The translations under genes were made by a program, and so were the position numbers. A stretch of 32,242 nt of DNA, from the IMG/VR virus record IMGVR_UViG_3300042549_007395, positions 1 through 32,242 of that record; one strand, written 5' to 3'. Position 1 is the stretch's first letter. Every line of letters begins with the position of its first letter. Origin of the DNA: a virus. Under the pieces are notes generated by a model. The model saw nothing but the letters and a program-made list of their open reading frames with translations, was not told the origin of the DNA and did not search any database. Shown here one piece after another: positions 1 to 8,744 of the stretch.

Positions 1-17
1 GGGTCCGTCACCTAGCA

Positions 18-54
18 GCCAAAAGAAGCGAAAAGGTGCGTTTTTTGTTTTGGC
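18..54. repeat. Imperfect inverted repeat upstream of the first gene
   Basis: GCCAAAA at 18-24 is mirrored by TTTTGGC at 48-54, with A-rich and T-rich arms between them that could partly pair. It lies just upstream of the small terminase gene, where lambda-like phages often keep packaging or cos-associated sites. It could also be a weak terminator of whatever gene lies to the left, since a run of six T follows. Function is a guess. Confidence 0.3.
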
Positions 55-57
55 ACT

Positions 58-81
58 TTGACACTCGCCCGGGAGGTGATG
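58..81 (+). promoter_or_regulatory. Leader repeat copy 1 (TTGACAC ... GGGAGGTG-ATG)
   Basis: TTGACACTCGCCCGGGAGGTG ends directly at the ATG at 79. It contains the Shine-Dalgarno-like GGGAGG and belongs to a leader family also found at 2656, 9863, 10428, 11866, 13013 and 13446. The TTGACA resembles a -35 box, but a matching -10 would fall inside the gene, so a translational or other role fits better. Confidence 0.6.
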
Positions 82-819
82 ACGGGGAAAAAAGCGGGGG
101 CAGGGGATGATCCCGAGGCGGTGGCGTCGACGGTGGCGCGGAGTCGCACGGGGCTGGCCCGGCCGCTCGAGGCGTACGCGGCGATCTACGGGGTGAGCGC
201 GCGGACGGTGAAGCGCTGGCGCGAGATCGGCGGGGATGCGGGCGATGAGGTGCCGCTGGATTCCGCGGAGGAGATGCTCGCGTGGTGGACGCGGAACATG
301 AAGCAGCGGGTGCCGGCCGGAATTAACCAGGCGGTGGTCAAGATCCGCAAGGCCCCGCGTCCGACCGTGGAGCTGGAGCTGCCGGTGATGAACGCCGCGG
401 CGCCGCCGATGCCATCGGAGAAGGCTGGCCCGGTGGATCCAGAGCAGCCGGTGACCGAGGAGGAGCTGGGACTGGATCAGACGTTGCGGAGGTTATGCGA
501 AGCGGAGGTGCGGCTCAGCCGTAAAGCACAGGAGCCCGGCCAGACGAAGCCCTGGCTGGATACCGTGGCGCGCATGGGCACGGTGGCGGAAAAACTCCGG
601 GAGGAAAACGAGCGCCTCGGGAAGCTCGTGCCGCGGGAGTGGGCGGAGCAGGCGATCCATGATTTCCACCGCCCGGTGGAGCGCGAGATGCGCGGCCTCT
701 ATCGGGCGATGTGTGAGGCCCTCGGCCTGCCGCCCTCGCCTGACCGTGAGGCCGCATGGAATGCGGAATGCGATAAGCTGTTTTCCCGCTTCGGGGAGGA
801 GGTGCTCAGATGGCGATGA
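79..819 (+). CDS. Terminase small subunit candidate (DNA-binding)
   Basis: The position directly upstream of a GpA-type large terminase and a helix-turn-helix-like stretch near residues 35-50 (YGVSARTVKRWREIG) suggest the DNA-recognition subunit of the packaging motor, like lambda Nu1. The protein is 246 aa, longer than Nu1 (about 180 aa). The middle is Pro-rich and the second half is charged and probably helical. I chose ATG 79 over the in-frame TTG at 58 because the leader repeat with its GGGAGG sits immediately before it. The gene overlaps the terminase large subunit by ten bases, implying translational coupling. Its coding strand is G-rich, unlike the C-rich late genes that follow. The assignment rests mainly on context and the HTH. 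Confidence 0.65.
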   Translation: MTGKKAGAGDDPEAVASTVARSRTGLARPLEAYAAIYGVSARTVKRWREIGGDAGDEVPLDSAEEMLAWWTRNMKQRVPAGINQAVVKIRKAPRPTVELELPVMNAAAPPMPSEKAGPVDPEQPVTEEELGLDQTLRRLCEAEVRLSRKAQEPGQTKPWLDTVARMGTVAEKLREENERLGKLVPREWAEQAIHDFHRPVEREMRGLYRAMCEALGLPPSPDREAAWNAECDKLFSRFGEEVLRWR

Positions 820-2678
820 CCGCCAGCCAGTCCGCGGTGGTGGGGGAGTGGGTGGCCGGCGTCCTCGCGGGGATCTACGCGCCGGAGCCGGATGAGGAAA
901 TATGGCAATGGGCAGAGCGCACCCTGCGCATCCCCGGCACGGAGAACGAGGAGCTCTCCGGCATGCTCTGGACCAGCACCCTCACGCCCTACGTGCGGGA
1001 GGTCATGGAGTGGGTGAAGCGCCCAGGGAAGGGAGAGTTCTGGATCAGGAAATCCAGCCAAGTCGGTCTCACCATGGCCGTGCTCATCATCATCTGCTGG
1101 ATGATCGTCCACCGCCCCGGCAACGTGGCCTATGCCATCGACTCCATCGACGAGGCGCGGAAAATTTCCCGCGTCCGGCTGAAGCGCTGGATCGAGGACA
1201 ACCGCCTGCTGGAGGACATGGGCGAGGACAGCGACAGCCTGAACAACCTCACCTATTACCTCCGCGGCATGACGGTCTACATGCTCGGCGCGTTCTCGAA
1301 GGGTGGCTGGGCAAACAAGTCCATCACCCTCTTCATCCTCGATGAGCTCGACAAGCACCCCTACATCGAAGGCGAAGGCACCACCGTCACCCTCGCGCGC
1401 GAGCGCTGCAAGCGCCCGAAGAACGCCAAGATCATCGGCTTCGGCACCCCGGGTGAAACCAACCAAATCTCAAAGGAATTCGCCCACGGCACGCAGGAGG
1501 AAATCCGCATTCCCTTCCCGTGCTGCGGCCATGAGCAAGCGCTGAAATGGCCCGCCCTTACCTTCGGCACCAAGGAATTCCGGGACCTCGCGGACGCCTA
1601 TGACCTGGAGAAAGTCCGCGCAGATGCCTACTTCAAGTGCGAGCTCTGCGGCGGCCGGCTGCTGGACCGCCAGAAAAGCAAGGCCCTGCAATCCTACCGG
1701 GCCGTGGCCACGAATCCAAAGCCCACCCCCGGCATCCGCTCCCTGCATGTCTGGGATGCGTACTCCCCATTCGTCTCCTTCGGAGAGTTGGCCGTGGAGT
1801 GGATCAATGCCCAGGGGGATCCAGAGCTCATGGAGCGCTTCCTCCGCGGCCGCCGCGGCGAGCAATACGAGCGCACCGGGCGCACCCTGAAGCACGAGGA
1901 CATCCTCGCCTGCCGCGGTGCCTACCCGCGCGGCACCATTCCCTTCGTGCCCGTCCTCCTCACGCAGGAGGTGGACATTCAGGGAGACGTCCAGAAGTCC
2001 GTGAAGCTCGCCTTCGATTCCGCTGGCAGTTGCTACGTGGTGGATTGGTTTGTCTCCCTGGTTCTCAGCGAGGCCGTGGATTGGGCCTATGAACCCGTGC
2101 AGGGCCCGGACGGCCCGCTCTACGTGCGCACCGGTCTCATCGATGAAGGCCACCGCCAGAGTGATGTGCACATGGCCTGCCTGGATCACCTCCCGCTCTT
2201 CTGGCCGGTGAAGGGCCGCGGCGGCGTCCAGGTGCGCGAGACCATCGGCACCAGCTTCAAGTGGGTGGCCGCCGCCGGTGAGGAGATCTGCACCTACCAC
2301 ATCGCGGAGGATCAGTTCAAGTGGCGCCTCCTCCTCATGATCAGCGACCGGGAAAAGCGCCAACGCCGCGGCGACCGCCTCCTCTGGCTGCCCGCCGATG
2401 TGGATGATGATGATGACTTCGTCGCCGAGCTCTGCCACGAGCGCCCCGTGAAAAAGAAAAACTCCCTCGGCAAAGAGCGCTGGGAGTGGGAGAAGACCGG
2501 GCCCAATGACTTCTGGGACTGCCTGAAATACGGTCTGGCGAACTGGGACATCATGGTCCCCGCCCTGGTGCAGGAGGGCATGAAGCCCCCGCTGCCCCAG
2601 CGCCCGCCCGGCCGCGCCGCGGATCCATCGGAGCCACCATCCACCTCCGGCGCTTTTGACACTCCGCCGGAAGAGTGA
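810..2678 (+). CDS. terL: Terminase large subunit, GpA family
   Basis: ATP-driven packaging motor and nuclease that cuts concatemers and threads DNA through the portal. The 622 aa length fits lambda gpA (641 aa). Visible features in order: a Walker A-like loop KSSQVGLT at residues 81-88, Walker B LFILDELD at 174-181, a cysteine pair CCGH near 238 and CELC at 277-280 that could bind zinc, and the nuclease-type EVDIQGD around Asp389. The tail is Pro-rich. The start ATG 810 follows GGGGAGGAGGTG with good spacing; an alternative ATG at 816 overlaps the upstream stop. The stop overlaps the next start as GTGATGG. The family call is firm. Confidence 0.95.
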   Translation: MAMTASQSAVVGEWVAGVLAGIYAPEPDEEIWQWAERTLRIPGTENEELSGMLWTSTLTPYVREVMEWVKRPGKGEFWIRKSSQVGLTMAVLIIICWMIVHRPGNVAYAIDSIDEARKISRVRLKRWIEDNRLLEDMGEDSDSLNNLTYYLRGMTVYMLGAFSKGGWANKSITLFILDELDKHPYIEGEGTTVTLARERCKRPKNAKIIGFGTPGETNQISKEFAHGTQEEIRIPFPCCGHEQALKWPALTFGTKEFRDLADAYDLEKVRADAYFKCELCGGRLLDRQKSKALQSYRAVATNPKPTPGIRSLHVWDAYSPFVSFGELAVEWINAQGDPELMERFLRGRRGEQYERTGRTLKHEDILACRGAYPRGTIPFVPVLLTQEVDIQGDVQKSVKLAFDSAGSCYVVDWFVSLVLSEAVDWAYEPVQGPDGPLYVRTGLIDEGHRQSDVHMACLDHLPLFWPVKGRGGVQVRETIGTSFKWVAAAGEEICTYHIAEDQFKWRLLLMISDREKRQRRGDRLLWLPADVDDDDDFVAELCHERPVKKKNSLGKERWEWEKTGPNDFWDCLKYGLANWDIMVPALVQEGMKPPLPQRPPGRAADPSEPPSTSGAFDTPPEE

Positions 2679-2680
2679 TG
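2656..2680 (+). promoter_or_regulatory. Leader repeat copy 2
   Basis: TTGACACTCCGCCGGAAGAGTG leads into ATG 2678. This copy is embedded in the last codons of the large terminase gene, so it is read as protein and also serves as the leader of the next gene. It contains the SD-like GGAAGAG. Spacing from TTG to ATG is 22 bases, as in copy 3. Confidence 0.6.
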
Positions 2681-2983
2681 GCCGATGAACGCTTACTTGC
2701 CCCGATCCGTCGCTTCTGGAGCGATGAGCAGGTGGCCGTGAATTATGAGGCGATCTTCCGCGCCTACCACGCCCGGCTGGAGAAGGTCACCATCATCACC
2801 CAGAAGGGCAACGATGGCGAGAACGCCACCGCCCAGGTGGTCATCCAGTCCGCCGATTATGAGAAATGGCTGGAGGCCCTTGAGGCCCGCTCTCAGGAGA
2901 TCGACGCCACCACCGGTGGCGAGAAGCCCCTGCTCCCCGGCGTGGAGCATGTCGATTTTAGCCGCAGAAATGTGAGGACCTAA
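2678..2983 (+). CDS. Small head protein in the gpW position (connector candidate)
   Basis: A 101 aa protein between the large terminase and the portal, which is where lambda encodes the head-tail joining protein gpW. The sequence is helical and charged (RLLAPIRRFWSDEQ, then YEAIFRAYHARLEKV), with a patch of beta-forming residues in the middle (VTIITQKG). I see no diagnostic motif, so the gpW link rests on position and size. Start choice: ATG 2678, with GTG 2675 as an in-frame alternative; the leader repeat supports ATG. The stop TAA overlaps the portal ATG (TAATG), so the two are probably translated together. Confidence 0.55.
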   Translation: MADERLLAPIRRFWSDEQVAVNYEAIFRAYHARLEKVTIITQKGNDGENATAQVVIQSADYEKWLEALEARSQEIDATTGGEKPLLPGVEHVDFSRRNVRT

Positions 2984-4461
2984 TGGCAAAAAACCGCAAA
3001 AATTTCCGCCGCAGTCACGCCCAGCAGCATGCCCCCGCCATGGCCGGCGCGGACAGCGCATGGCTTAGCGGCTTCGATGGCGCCAACCACTCGCCCGCCC
3101 GCGGCCGCATCTGGTTCCCGGAGCTGGAGACCCGCCGGGAGTTGGACAGCTTTTCCCGCCAGGAGCTCGTGCGCCGCGTGCGCTTCCTGCATGCCAACGT
3201 CGGCTTCACCCGCGGGCTGATCCGCAACTCCGCGGACATGCTCGGCTGGCTCACCCCGCAGGCCAAGACCACGGACAAGGAATGGCGCCGGGATGCGGAG
3301 CGCGCCTTCACAGACCGCTGCATGACGGCCGGCCTCTTCGATGTGAACGGCAAGTTCGACTTCCACAGCGCCCAGCCGATGCTCAACCGCGGCCGCTTCA
3401 AGGACGGGGACATGCTCACCGTGCTCACAGAGTGGGGAGACCGCGGTGCCGCCTTCGCGTTTTACGAGTCCCACCAGCTCGCCAACCCGAAGGACACCAA
3501 GGACCAGAACTGGCAGGACGGCGTCCTCACCACCCCCGGCGGCCGCCACCTTGCCTATGGCCTGCGGGATTCCCGGCGGGATGAGGTGGTGGTGGTTCCC
3601 GCCAGCAGCTGCATTTACTACGGAGATTTTGAGTGCCCTGGCCACGTCCGCAGCATCCCGCCCCTGGCGCATGCGGTGAACCACGCCATCGATATCACCG
3701 AGACCTGGGGCTTCACCAAGAAGGCGATTAAAAACGCCAGCCTCCTCGGCACCGTGGTTGAGCCGGAAGCGAACAGCTCCCCGCGCGCCCGCCAGGGGAT
3801 GACCGGCGCCAGCCGCATCGAGACCGGAGAGACCGCCCGCTTTGCCATGTCGGAGGTCTGGGATGGCGGCCAGAACGTCCGGCTGAATCCCGGGGATAAG
3901 ATCAAAGTGGTCCAAGACTCCCGCCCCTCCCCGGAGTCTCAGGAATTCAACGAGACGCTGGTGCGGGATATCTCCGTCGGCTGGGGTCTCGCGCCAGAGG
4001 TGACCTGGCAGATGGGCCGCATGACGGGCCCCGGCGTCCGCTTCGTCCTGGACATGGCCGCCCGCTGGGTGGAGGTCCGCCGCAAGCCGCAGGAAGCGTG
4101 GGCCCGGAAGATCTGGAATTACGTGATCGCCAAGGAGATCGCCGCCAAGCGCCTGCGCCTGCCCACGGATGGACGCTGGATGGATGTCACCTTCACCGCC
4201 CAGCGCTCCCTCACGATTGACCGCGCCAAAGAGTCCCGCTCCCGCCTCGATGAGATCGATGCCGGCGTGGGCACGTGGGAATCATGGGAGGAGATCGATG
4301 GCATCGACTGGGAAGAGCGCACCCTCCAGCGCATCCGGGAGGTCAAGTTCGCCGCCGATGCCTGCGAGGCCGAGGGGCTCCCCTATTCCCGCGTTTTCCC
4401 CACCCGCCAGGGCGCCGCGCCCGCCGCCCCCGCGGAAGAATTCCAGCCACCTGCACCATGA
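2983..4461 (+). CDS. Portal protein, lambda gpB family
   Basis: The portal forms the dodecameric ring at the capsid vertex through which DNA enters and to which the tail joins. The 492 aa protein has the lambda-family layout: an N-terminal section with LVRRVRFLHANVGFTRGLIRN at about 63-83, a central part with FHSAQPMLNRGRFKDGD near 127-143, and a C-terminal part with VGWGLAPEVTW and a conserved tryptophan-rich helix. The C-terminus ends in an Ala/Pro-rich tail. It overlaps its neighbours on both sides (TAATG upstream, ATGA downstream), so it is part of one head operon. Lambda gpB is 533 aa and partly processed. The family call is strong; the exact ring structure is inferred. Confidence 0.92.
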   Translation: MAKNRKNFRRSHAQQHAPAMAGADSAWLSGFDGANHSPARGRIWFPELETRRELDSFSRQELVRRVRFLHANVGFTRGLIRNSADMLGWLTPQAKTTDKEWRRDAERAFTDRCMTAGLFDVNGKFDFHSAQPMLNRGRFKDGDMLTVLTEWGDRGAAFAFYESHQLANPKDTKDQNWQDGVLTTPGGRHLAYGLRDSRRDEVVVVPASSCIYYGDFECPGHVRSIPPLAHAVNHAIDITETWGFTKKAIKNASLLGTVVEPEANSSPRARQGMTGASRIETGETARFAMSEVWDGGQNVRLNPGDKIKVVQDSRPSPESQEFNETLVRDISVGWGLAPEVTWQMGRMTGPGVRFVLDMAARWVEVRRKPQEAWARKIWNYVIAKEIAAKRLRLPTDGRWMDVTFTAQRSLTIDRAKESRSRLDEIDAGVGTWESWEEIDGIDWEERTLQRIREVKFAADACEAEGLPYSRVFPTRQGAAPAAPAEEFQPPAP

Positions 4462-5321
4462 GCCAGTCCCTCAAATATCCCCGCATCGCCGCCCGCCTCT
4501 ATGAGGAGCCGTGGGCCATCATGCCCGCCCAGTACGCGCAGATCTGCCAAGCCTTTGAGGCCGCCCGCCTGACCCCTGAGCGCATGGCCGCAGAAGATCC
4601 CGTGGGCCCCGCGCGCACAGATGCGGAAGGCCGGCTCACCGGCCAATACGCCCACCCGCAGATCGAGGTGATCGATGGCGTGGCCCTGGCCACCGTGCAC
4701 GGCACCCTCGGCCGCGGCCTCTCAGCCCTGGACATGTCGTGCGGCGGCTATGACACCGGCCTCCTCAGGGAGCAGCTCGCCAACATCGCGGAGGATGCCA
4801 CCATCCACACCCTGGTGGTGGACTTCGATTCCCCTGGCGGCATGGTCGCCGGCACGGCGGCCGCCGCCGCGGCCATCCGCGCGGTCTCCGCGGCCGGCAA
4901 GCGCGTCATCGCCTACGCCTCCGGCAGCTGCGCCTCCGCCGCCTACTGGCTCGCCTCCGCGTGCGATGAGATCCATGCGGATCCAGACGCCATTGTCGGC
5001 AGCATCTCCACCATCACCTCCGGCGTGGACAGCTCCCGCTCATGGGAGGCGGCCGGCATGGAGCTCAAGCTCTTTGCCACCGGCAAGTTTAAGGCCACCG
5101 GCATGGCTGGGAAGGCATGGACCGCGGAAGAGGAGGAGAACATCTGGCAGCGCATCCGCCAGCTGGATGCGGAGTTCAAGGGCTTCATCGCTGAGCGCCG
5201 CGCCCTCTCCGCAGATCTCATGGAGGGACAGTGGTGGTATGCCCGCCACGCTCCCGCCGGCCTCATCGATGGCCAAGCCGATTCCCTCCAGAGCCTGCTG
5301 GAAAACATCCTCACCGCATGA
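4458..5321 (+). CDS. S49-family head maturation protease (lambda gpC-like)
   Basis: Serine protease of the SppA/S49 type, expected to cleave scaffold and capsid proteins during head maturation. The 287 aa protein shows VDFDSPGGMVAG at about 121-132 and the nucleophile motif SGSCASAAYW at 155-164 with Ser160. It also shows ATGKFKATG at about 207-215, where Lys210 or Lys212 would be the general base of the Ser/Lys dyad. I chose ATG 4458, which overlaps the portal stop as ATGA; a longer in-frame reading to 4275 would lie inside the portal gene. Unlike lambda gpC, I see no separate scaffold start inside the gene. A scaffold candidate lies elsewhere, at 9885. Confidence 0.9.
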   Translation: MSQSLKYPRIAARLYEEPWAIMPAQYAQICQAFEAARLTPERMAAEDPVGPARTDAEGRLTGQYAHPQIEVIDGVALATVHGTLGRGLSALDMSCGGYDTGLLREQLANIAEDATIHTLVVDFDSPGGMVAGTAAAAAAIRAVSAAGKRVIAYASGSCASAAYWLASACDEIHADPDAIVGSISTITSGVDSSRSWEAAGMELKLFATGKFKATGMAGKAWTAEEEENIWQRIRQLDAEFKGFIAERRALSADLMEGQWWYARHAPAGLIDGQADSLQSLLENILTA

Positions 5322-6187
5322 TCCTTTACCTCGACCGCATCGGCAAAACCCTCCGCCTGACCACCGCCCCCTCCGGGGCCGCGGCGCTCAAGACTGAGTC
5401 CCTCAAGGTAGGGGATGCCGTCACCGTCACCGTGGAAGTCCGCCGGGAGGGCGTGCTGGAAAACATCCCCGGACTCGTGGAGATGGTGGTACCCGTAAAA
5501 GCTGGATATGCCGATTCGGACGCCCTCCTCGCCGTGGCGAACGACTGGACCCCCGCGGCCACCGGCATCTATCAGGCCCCCCTGGTGCTGGATGATTCCG
5601 CCATGCGCGCCGCCATTGCCGATCTCCCCTCCCTGGCGTGTGTCAGTGAGCTCACCCTCACCGATGAGGATGGCGGCCCCGTCACCACGCCCACCTTCAA
5701 AGTGGCCTTGGCCAATGACGTTTGGCGCGGAGACGAGGGCACGCCCAGCGCCATCAACGCCCTTCTGGAATTTGAAGACGATGCGGCCAAGCTCGCGGTG
5801 GCCACCACCCCGCGCATCGGCCAGCTCGTCCGCATCACCGGCGAGGCGGACCGCATCGAGCAATTCCTCGGCGGGGACGCGAGCGAGCAGACCAGCTGGC
5901 TGGTGCTGCAAAATACGGTGGACCTGACAGTCACCAACTACTCCGGCTCGGATGTTACGGTGAACGGCGTGACCTGCGACACCGATGAGACCACCAACGT
6001 GGGCTGGGTCAACCCGGCAGCCGTTAGTTATATCGCGCCAGATGGGGGGACGATGAATAGCCAGGCGGATGACTCATTTGATTGCGCCTGCGCCAGCGGA
6101 ACCAATTTCAGCACTGGCGGAACCTTTGCCCTGCCGTTTGCGACAAAATCACGCAGCGCCGTGACCCTATCTATTGGAGGAGCTTAA
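5318..6187 (+). CDS. Virion protein candidate, first of the fibre module
   Basis: A 289 aa protein whose N-terminal half looks beta-rich (LYLDRIGKTLRL, VTVTVEVRREGVL) with a middle section rich in short Asp/Gly turns. The C-terminal half, rich in Thr, Asn and Gly, includes TVTNYSGSDVTVNG and resembles a fibre or baseplate domain. I do not recognise a named family. Because it precedes two fibre-like genes without a gap, a baseplate or fibre-attachment role is likely. The start ATG 5318 overlaps the protease stop (ATGA). The final 200 bases look less GC-rich than the protease gene, marking the approach to a compositionally different segment. Confidence 0.5.
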   Translation: MILYLDRIGKTLRLTTAPSGAAALKTESLKVGDAVTVTVEVRREGVLENIPGLVEMVVPVKAGYADSDALLAVANDWTPAATGIYQAPLVLDDSAMRAAIADLPSLACVSELTLTDEDGGPVTTPTFKVALANDVWRGDEGTPSAINALLEFEDDAAKLAVATTPRIGQLVRITGEADRIEQFLGGDASEQTSWLVLQNTVDLTVTNYSGSDVTVNGVTCDTDETTNVGWVNPAAVSYIAPDGGTMNSQADDSFDCACASGTNFSTGGTFALPFATKSRSAVTLSIGGA

Positions 6188-6190
6188 ATC

Positions 6191-6514
6191 ATGGCCGACG
6201 ACAAAATCACATGGGGCGAGAGCTACGACCTGAGCGTCACCGCTGCGGATTCGGACGGTGACCCATTGCCGCTGGATGAGACATGGCAGGCCGCGGCCCG
6301 CGTCATCCTTGAGCGGACGGGGCGCGAGGTCGAGACCATCGCCCTGGTCATCGCTGACGGCGCTGCCGCCGGGTCGATAGATACGCGGGCGGATGGATAC
6401 GCGCCGGGTCTCTATGCCTACGACGTGCGCCTAACCGATCCAGACGGCAACGACTACTGGAGCGAGCGGGTGCGCCTCACTCTCGCCAGCCGTGTTACGC
6501 CCGCCAGCCTATGA
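6191..6514 (+). CDS. Small Ig-like/baseplate-type protein
   Basis: A 107 aa beta-rich protein. ITWGESYDLSVTAADSDGDPL at the N-terminus and the regular alternation of short strands to YDVRLTDPDGNDYW near the C-terminus are typical of the small sandwich domains that precede phage fibres (BppU-type N-terminal domains have a similar look). A GGAGGAG at 6177-6183 gives it a strong ribosome-binding site. The stop overlaps the fibre gene start (ATGA at 6511), so the two are coupled. It may be an adaptor linking the fibre to the tail. Function is inferred from fold impression and position. Confidence 0.5.
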   Translation: MADDKITWGESYDLSVTAADSDGDPLPLDETWQAAARVILERTGREVETIALVIADGAAAGSIDTRADGYAPGLYAYDVRLTDPDGNDYWSERVRLTLASRVTPASL

Positions 6515-8256
6515 GTCACATCGCGACAATCACCGTAACAGCAACGCGCAGCGGCTCGCCCTCCGCGCTGGTCATTAACCGCGGCCCGGTCGGGCCAATG
6601 GGTGCCTCAGCCTATGAGCAAGCAGTGGCGGCAGGCTACGAGGGGACGCTGGAGGAGTGGGTTGATAGCTCGGAAGGCGCGCGCCTCGGTGCCGTCGCCG
6701 CCGCGGATGCCGCCTTCGCGTCTGCCGAGTCTGCCGCAGATTTTGCGTCTTCCGCTGAGTCTTTTGCCGCAGACGCCGAGTCGTCAGCTAGCAATGCCGC
6801 CGATCTTGCGAGTGAGGCATCGGTTAGTTCAGCAGATGCCGGTGATTTTGCAGCAGCCGCCAGCGCATCCGCTGATGCTGCGGCCCTATCGGAAACCAAC
6901 GCCGGTCTGTCCGCAGCCTCTGCCGCCTCGGCTGCCGCCTCCGTGATTACCGGTGCCTCGACCAAGACCACTCCGATTGACGCCGACTCGGTCGCCATCG
7001 TCGACTCGGCAGCCGGTAGCGTGGTCAAGCGTACCTTGTGGAGCGACATCAAGGCCACGCTAAAAACATATTTTGATTCGCTTTACGCGGCTGCCAGCCA
7101 TGTCCATTCCGCTGCAACCACTTCGGTTGCCGGATTCATGTCCACTTCGGACAAGACCAAGCTCGACGCAATCACAGGCACAAACACAGGGGACCAAGAC
7201 CTGAGTGCGTATGCCACAAAGGACGGCTCTGAGACGCTCACCAATAAGACGCTTGTCGCTCCTGCTATTGGGGATGCCACAGGAACAAGCATCGCTCTAT
7301 CCTCAGGGACACTGACAACGTCCACACCAAGCACTCTCAGTCAGGTATGGAATGCTGCAGGAGTCGCGTTCTCAGCTCTTAGAATCAATGCCACAAATAC
7401 GGCTAGCGCAACCACATCCTCGTTGACGGACTGGCGGCTTGATGGCGCGTCCGTCGCACGTATTCGAAGAGACGGAGCCATGGAGTTTGGTCCAGCTAGT
7501 GAGAATACACGTATATTTAGATCGCAGGCGTTTTACCTCACGTGCAACGTGAACAACAACACGATTTGGCAAATCGACTCGAGCAACAACTTTTGTTTTA
7601 ACGGGGGGCTATGCCTTACTGTGGCTAGAGATGCGGTTCTTTACCGCATTGCTGCAGGCGTGGTTGGCGTTGGGACCACTACAGGCGGGAACGTAGGTGG
7701 CACTGTTCACGCAAAAACTTTTAGCGGAGGTGGGACTAACAACTCGGTCAACCTTCTTGCTACTGGAACGGGAATTGTTGATATTGGAGGCGGGGCATCA
7801 ATACGACTTCTGAATACTGGTGCTAGCGCCATATCGGCGGGTTTGGTATTCGCTAAGGACGAGTATGGTAACGCCACGGTGACAATCACCAACTCACAAT
7901 CCACTGCAATAGCCGGATCTGGACTTATAATGCCTAGTGACAGGCGCATATCTTGGTCAGACAATGCAGGAACCGGAGGCGGAAGCCGCGACGTTTGTAT
8001 TTCGCGGGTGTCTGCAAACGTCTTAGGGGTCGGCATTGATACAAGCGGAAGCACCACCGGCAGCATTGCGCTAACGAATTTGACGGCCTCTGGGTTCGTA
8101 AAGGCTGGGTCATTCACTGTCGCCACGGTTCCAAGTGCCAGCACTTCTGGAGCGGGAGCGATGATCTACGTCTCGAACGAATCGGGAGGGGCAACCATCG
8201 CATTCTCTGACGGCACAAACTGGCGGCGCGTAAACGACCGCTCAATCATTTCCTAA
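6511..8256 (+). CDS. Tail fibre / receptor-binding protein
   Basis: The 581 aa protein is built like a trimeric phage fibre. It starts with a short beta region, then a collagen-like GPVGPMGASAYEQAV and EGTLEEWV segment at about residues 27-53. A long Ala/Ser-rich stretch follows (about 54-148) with heptad-like spacing. The motif GSETLTNKTL, widespread in phage fibres, appears near residue 235. The body is a Gly/Thr/Asn/Ser-rich beta region, and the C-terminus (AMIYVSNESGGATIAFSDGTNWRRV) resembles a common fibre tip domain. It should contact the cell surface. The DNA is visibly less GC-rich and uses more A/T-ending codons than the flanking head genes, which suggests that it was exchanged separately. 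Confidence 0.8.
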   Translation: MSHIATITVTATRSGSPSALVINRGPVGPMGASAYEQAVAAGYEGTLEEWVDSSEGARLGAVAAADAAFASAESAADFASSAESFAADAESSASNAADLASEASVSSADAGDFAAAASASADAAALSETNAGLSAASAASAAASVITGASTKTTPIDADSVAIVDSAAGSVVKRTLWSDIKATLKTYFDSLYAAASHVHSAATTSVAGFMSTSDKTKLDAITGTNTGDQDLSAYATKDGSETLTNKTLVAPAIGDATGTSIALSSGTLTTSTPSTLSQVWNAAGVAFSALRINATNTASATTSSLTDWRLDGASVARIRRDGAMEFGPASENTRIFRSQAFYLTCNVNNNTIWQIDSSNNFCFNGGLCLTVARDAVLYRIAAGVVGVGTTTGGNVGGTVHAKTFSGGGTNNSVNLLATGTGIVDIGGGASIRLLNTGASAISAGLVFAKDEYGNATVTITNSQSTAIAGSGLIMPSDRRISWSDNAGTGGGSRDVCISRVSANVLGVGIDTSGSTTGSIALTNLTASGFVKAGSFTVATVPSASTSGAGAMIYVSNESGGATIAFSDGTNWRRVNDRSIIS

Positions 8257-8257
8257 T

Positions 8258-8716
8258 ATGCCAAACCTATACGAACTCCTAATTCGCGGAAAATCCGACG
8301 GCACAATCGCAGGCTCTCATGTCGTCTACTTTGACGAGTCTGGGCGCACTGGCGAGACGCGCCCAATCGCCCCAGAAGACTGGCCAGAGGTCGCGCAGGC
8401 AGTCAATGCGGCGCTATCCGCTGAAATCGCGTCCCTCCAAGCGCAGCTTGCCGCCCGCCCAGAATCCGAGGAAGTTCAGACGGAAGCATCATCAGGCGGC
8501 GTTACCCCGCGCCAGTTCCGCCTCGCTCTGCTAGGAATCGGCATCAGCCCCGCCGCCATCTCGGCCATGCTGGCAGGCAATGAATCCGCACTCATCGAGT
8601 GGGAGTTCGCCCAAGAAGTGCGGCGAGATCATCCCCTGGTTGAATCCCTGCGCCTCGCCCTCGGGAAAACCTCCGAGGAGGTGGATGCGGTTTTCTCCTC
8701 CGCGGCTGCGATCTAG
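8258..8716 (+). CDS. Fibre-associated protein (assembly or cap candidate)
   Basis: A 152 aa protein starting two bases after the fibre stop. Its N-terminus (residues 1-40) is a short beta-rich domain and the centre is a helix (NAALSAEIASLQAQLAARP). The last 65 residues (VTPRQFRLALLGIGIS through IEWEFAQEVRRDHPLV) match a C-terminal pattern I recognise from many small proteins encoded next to phage fibres. In those contexts such proteins are annotated as hypothetical or fibre-assembly proteins. A chaperone or fibre-partner role is the natural reading, but no mechanism can be read from the sequence. Confidence 0.6.
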   Translation: MPNLYELLIRGKSDGTIAGSHVVYFDESGRTGETRPIAPEDWPEVAQAVNAALSAEIASLQAQLAARPESEEVQTEASSGGVTPRQFRLALLGIGISPAAISAMLAGNESALIEWEFAQEVRRDHPLVESLRLALGKTSEEVDAVFSSAAAI

Positions 8717-8744
8717 CGGCCGATTTGACAGCGCGGGGGAGTAC

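Noticed and set aside
58-81. Sigma-70 promoters at each TTGACAC
   Set aside because: The distance to the start codon (19-22 bases) leaves no room for a -10 and transcription start before the gene, and no TATAAT-like sequence is seen.
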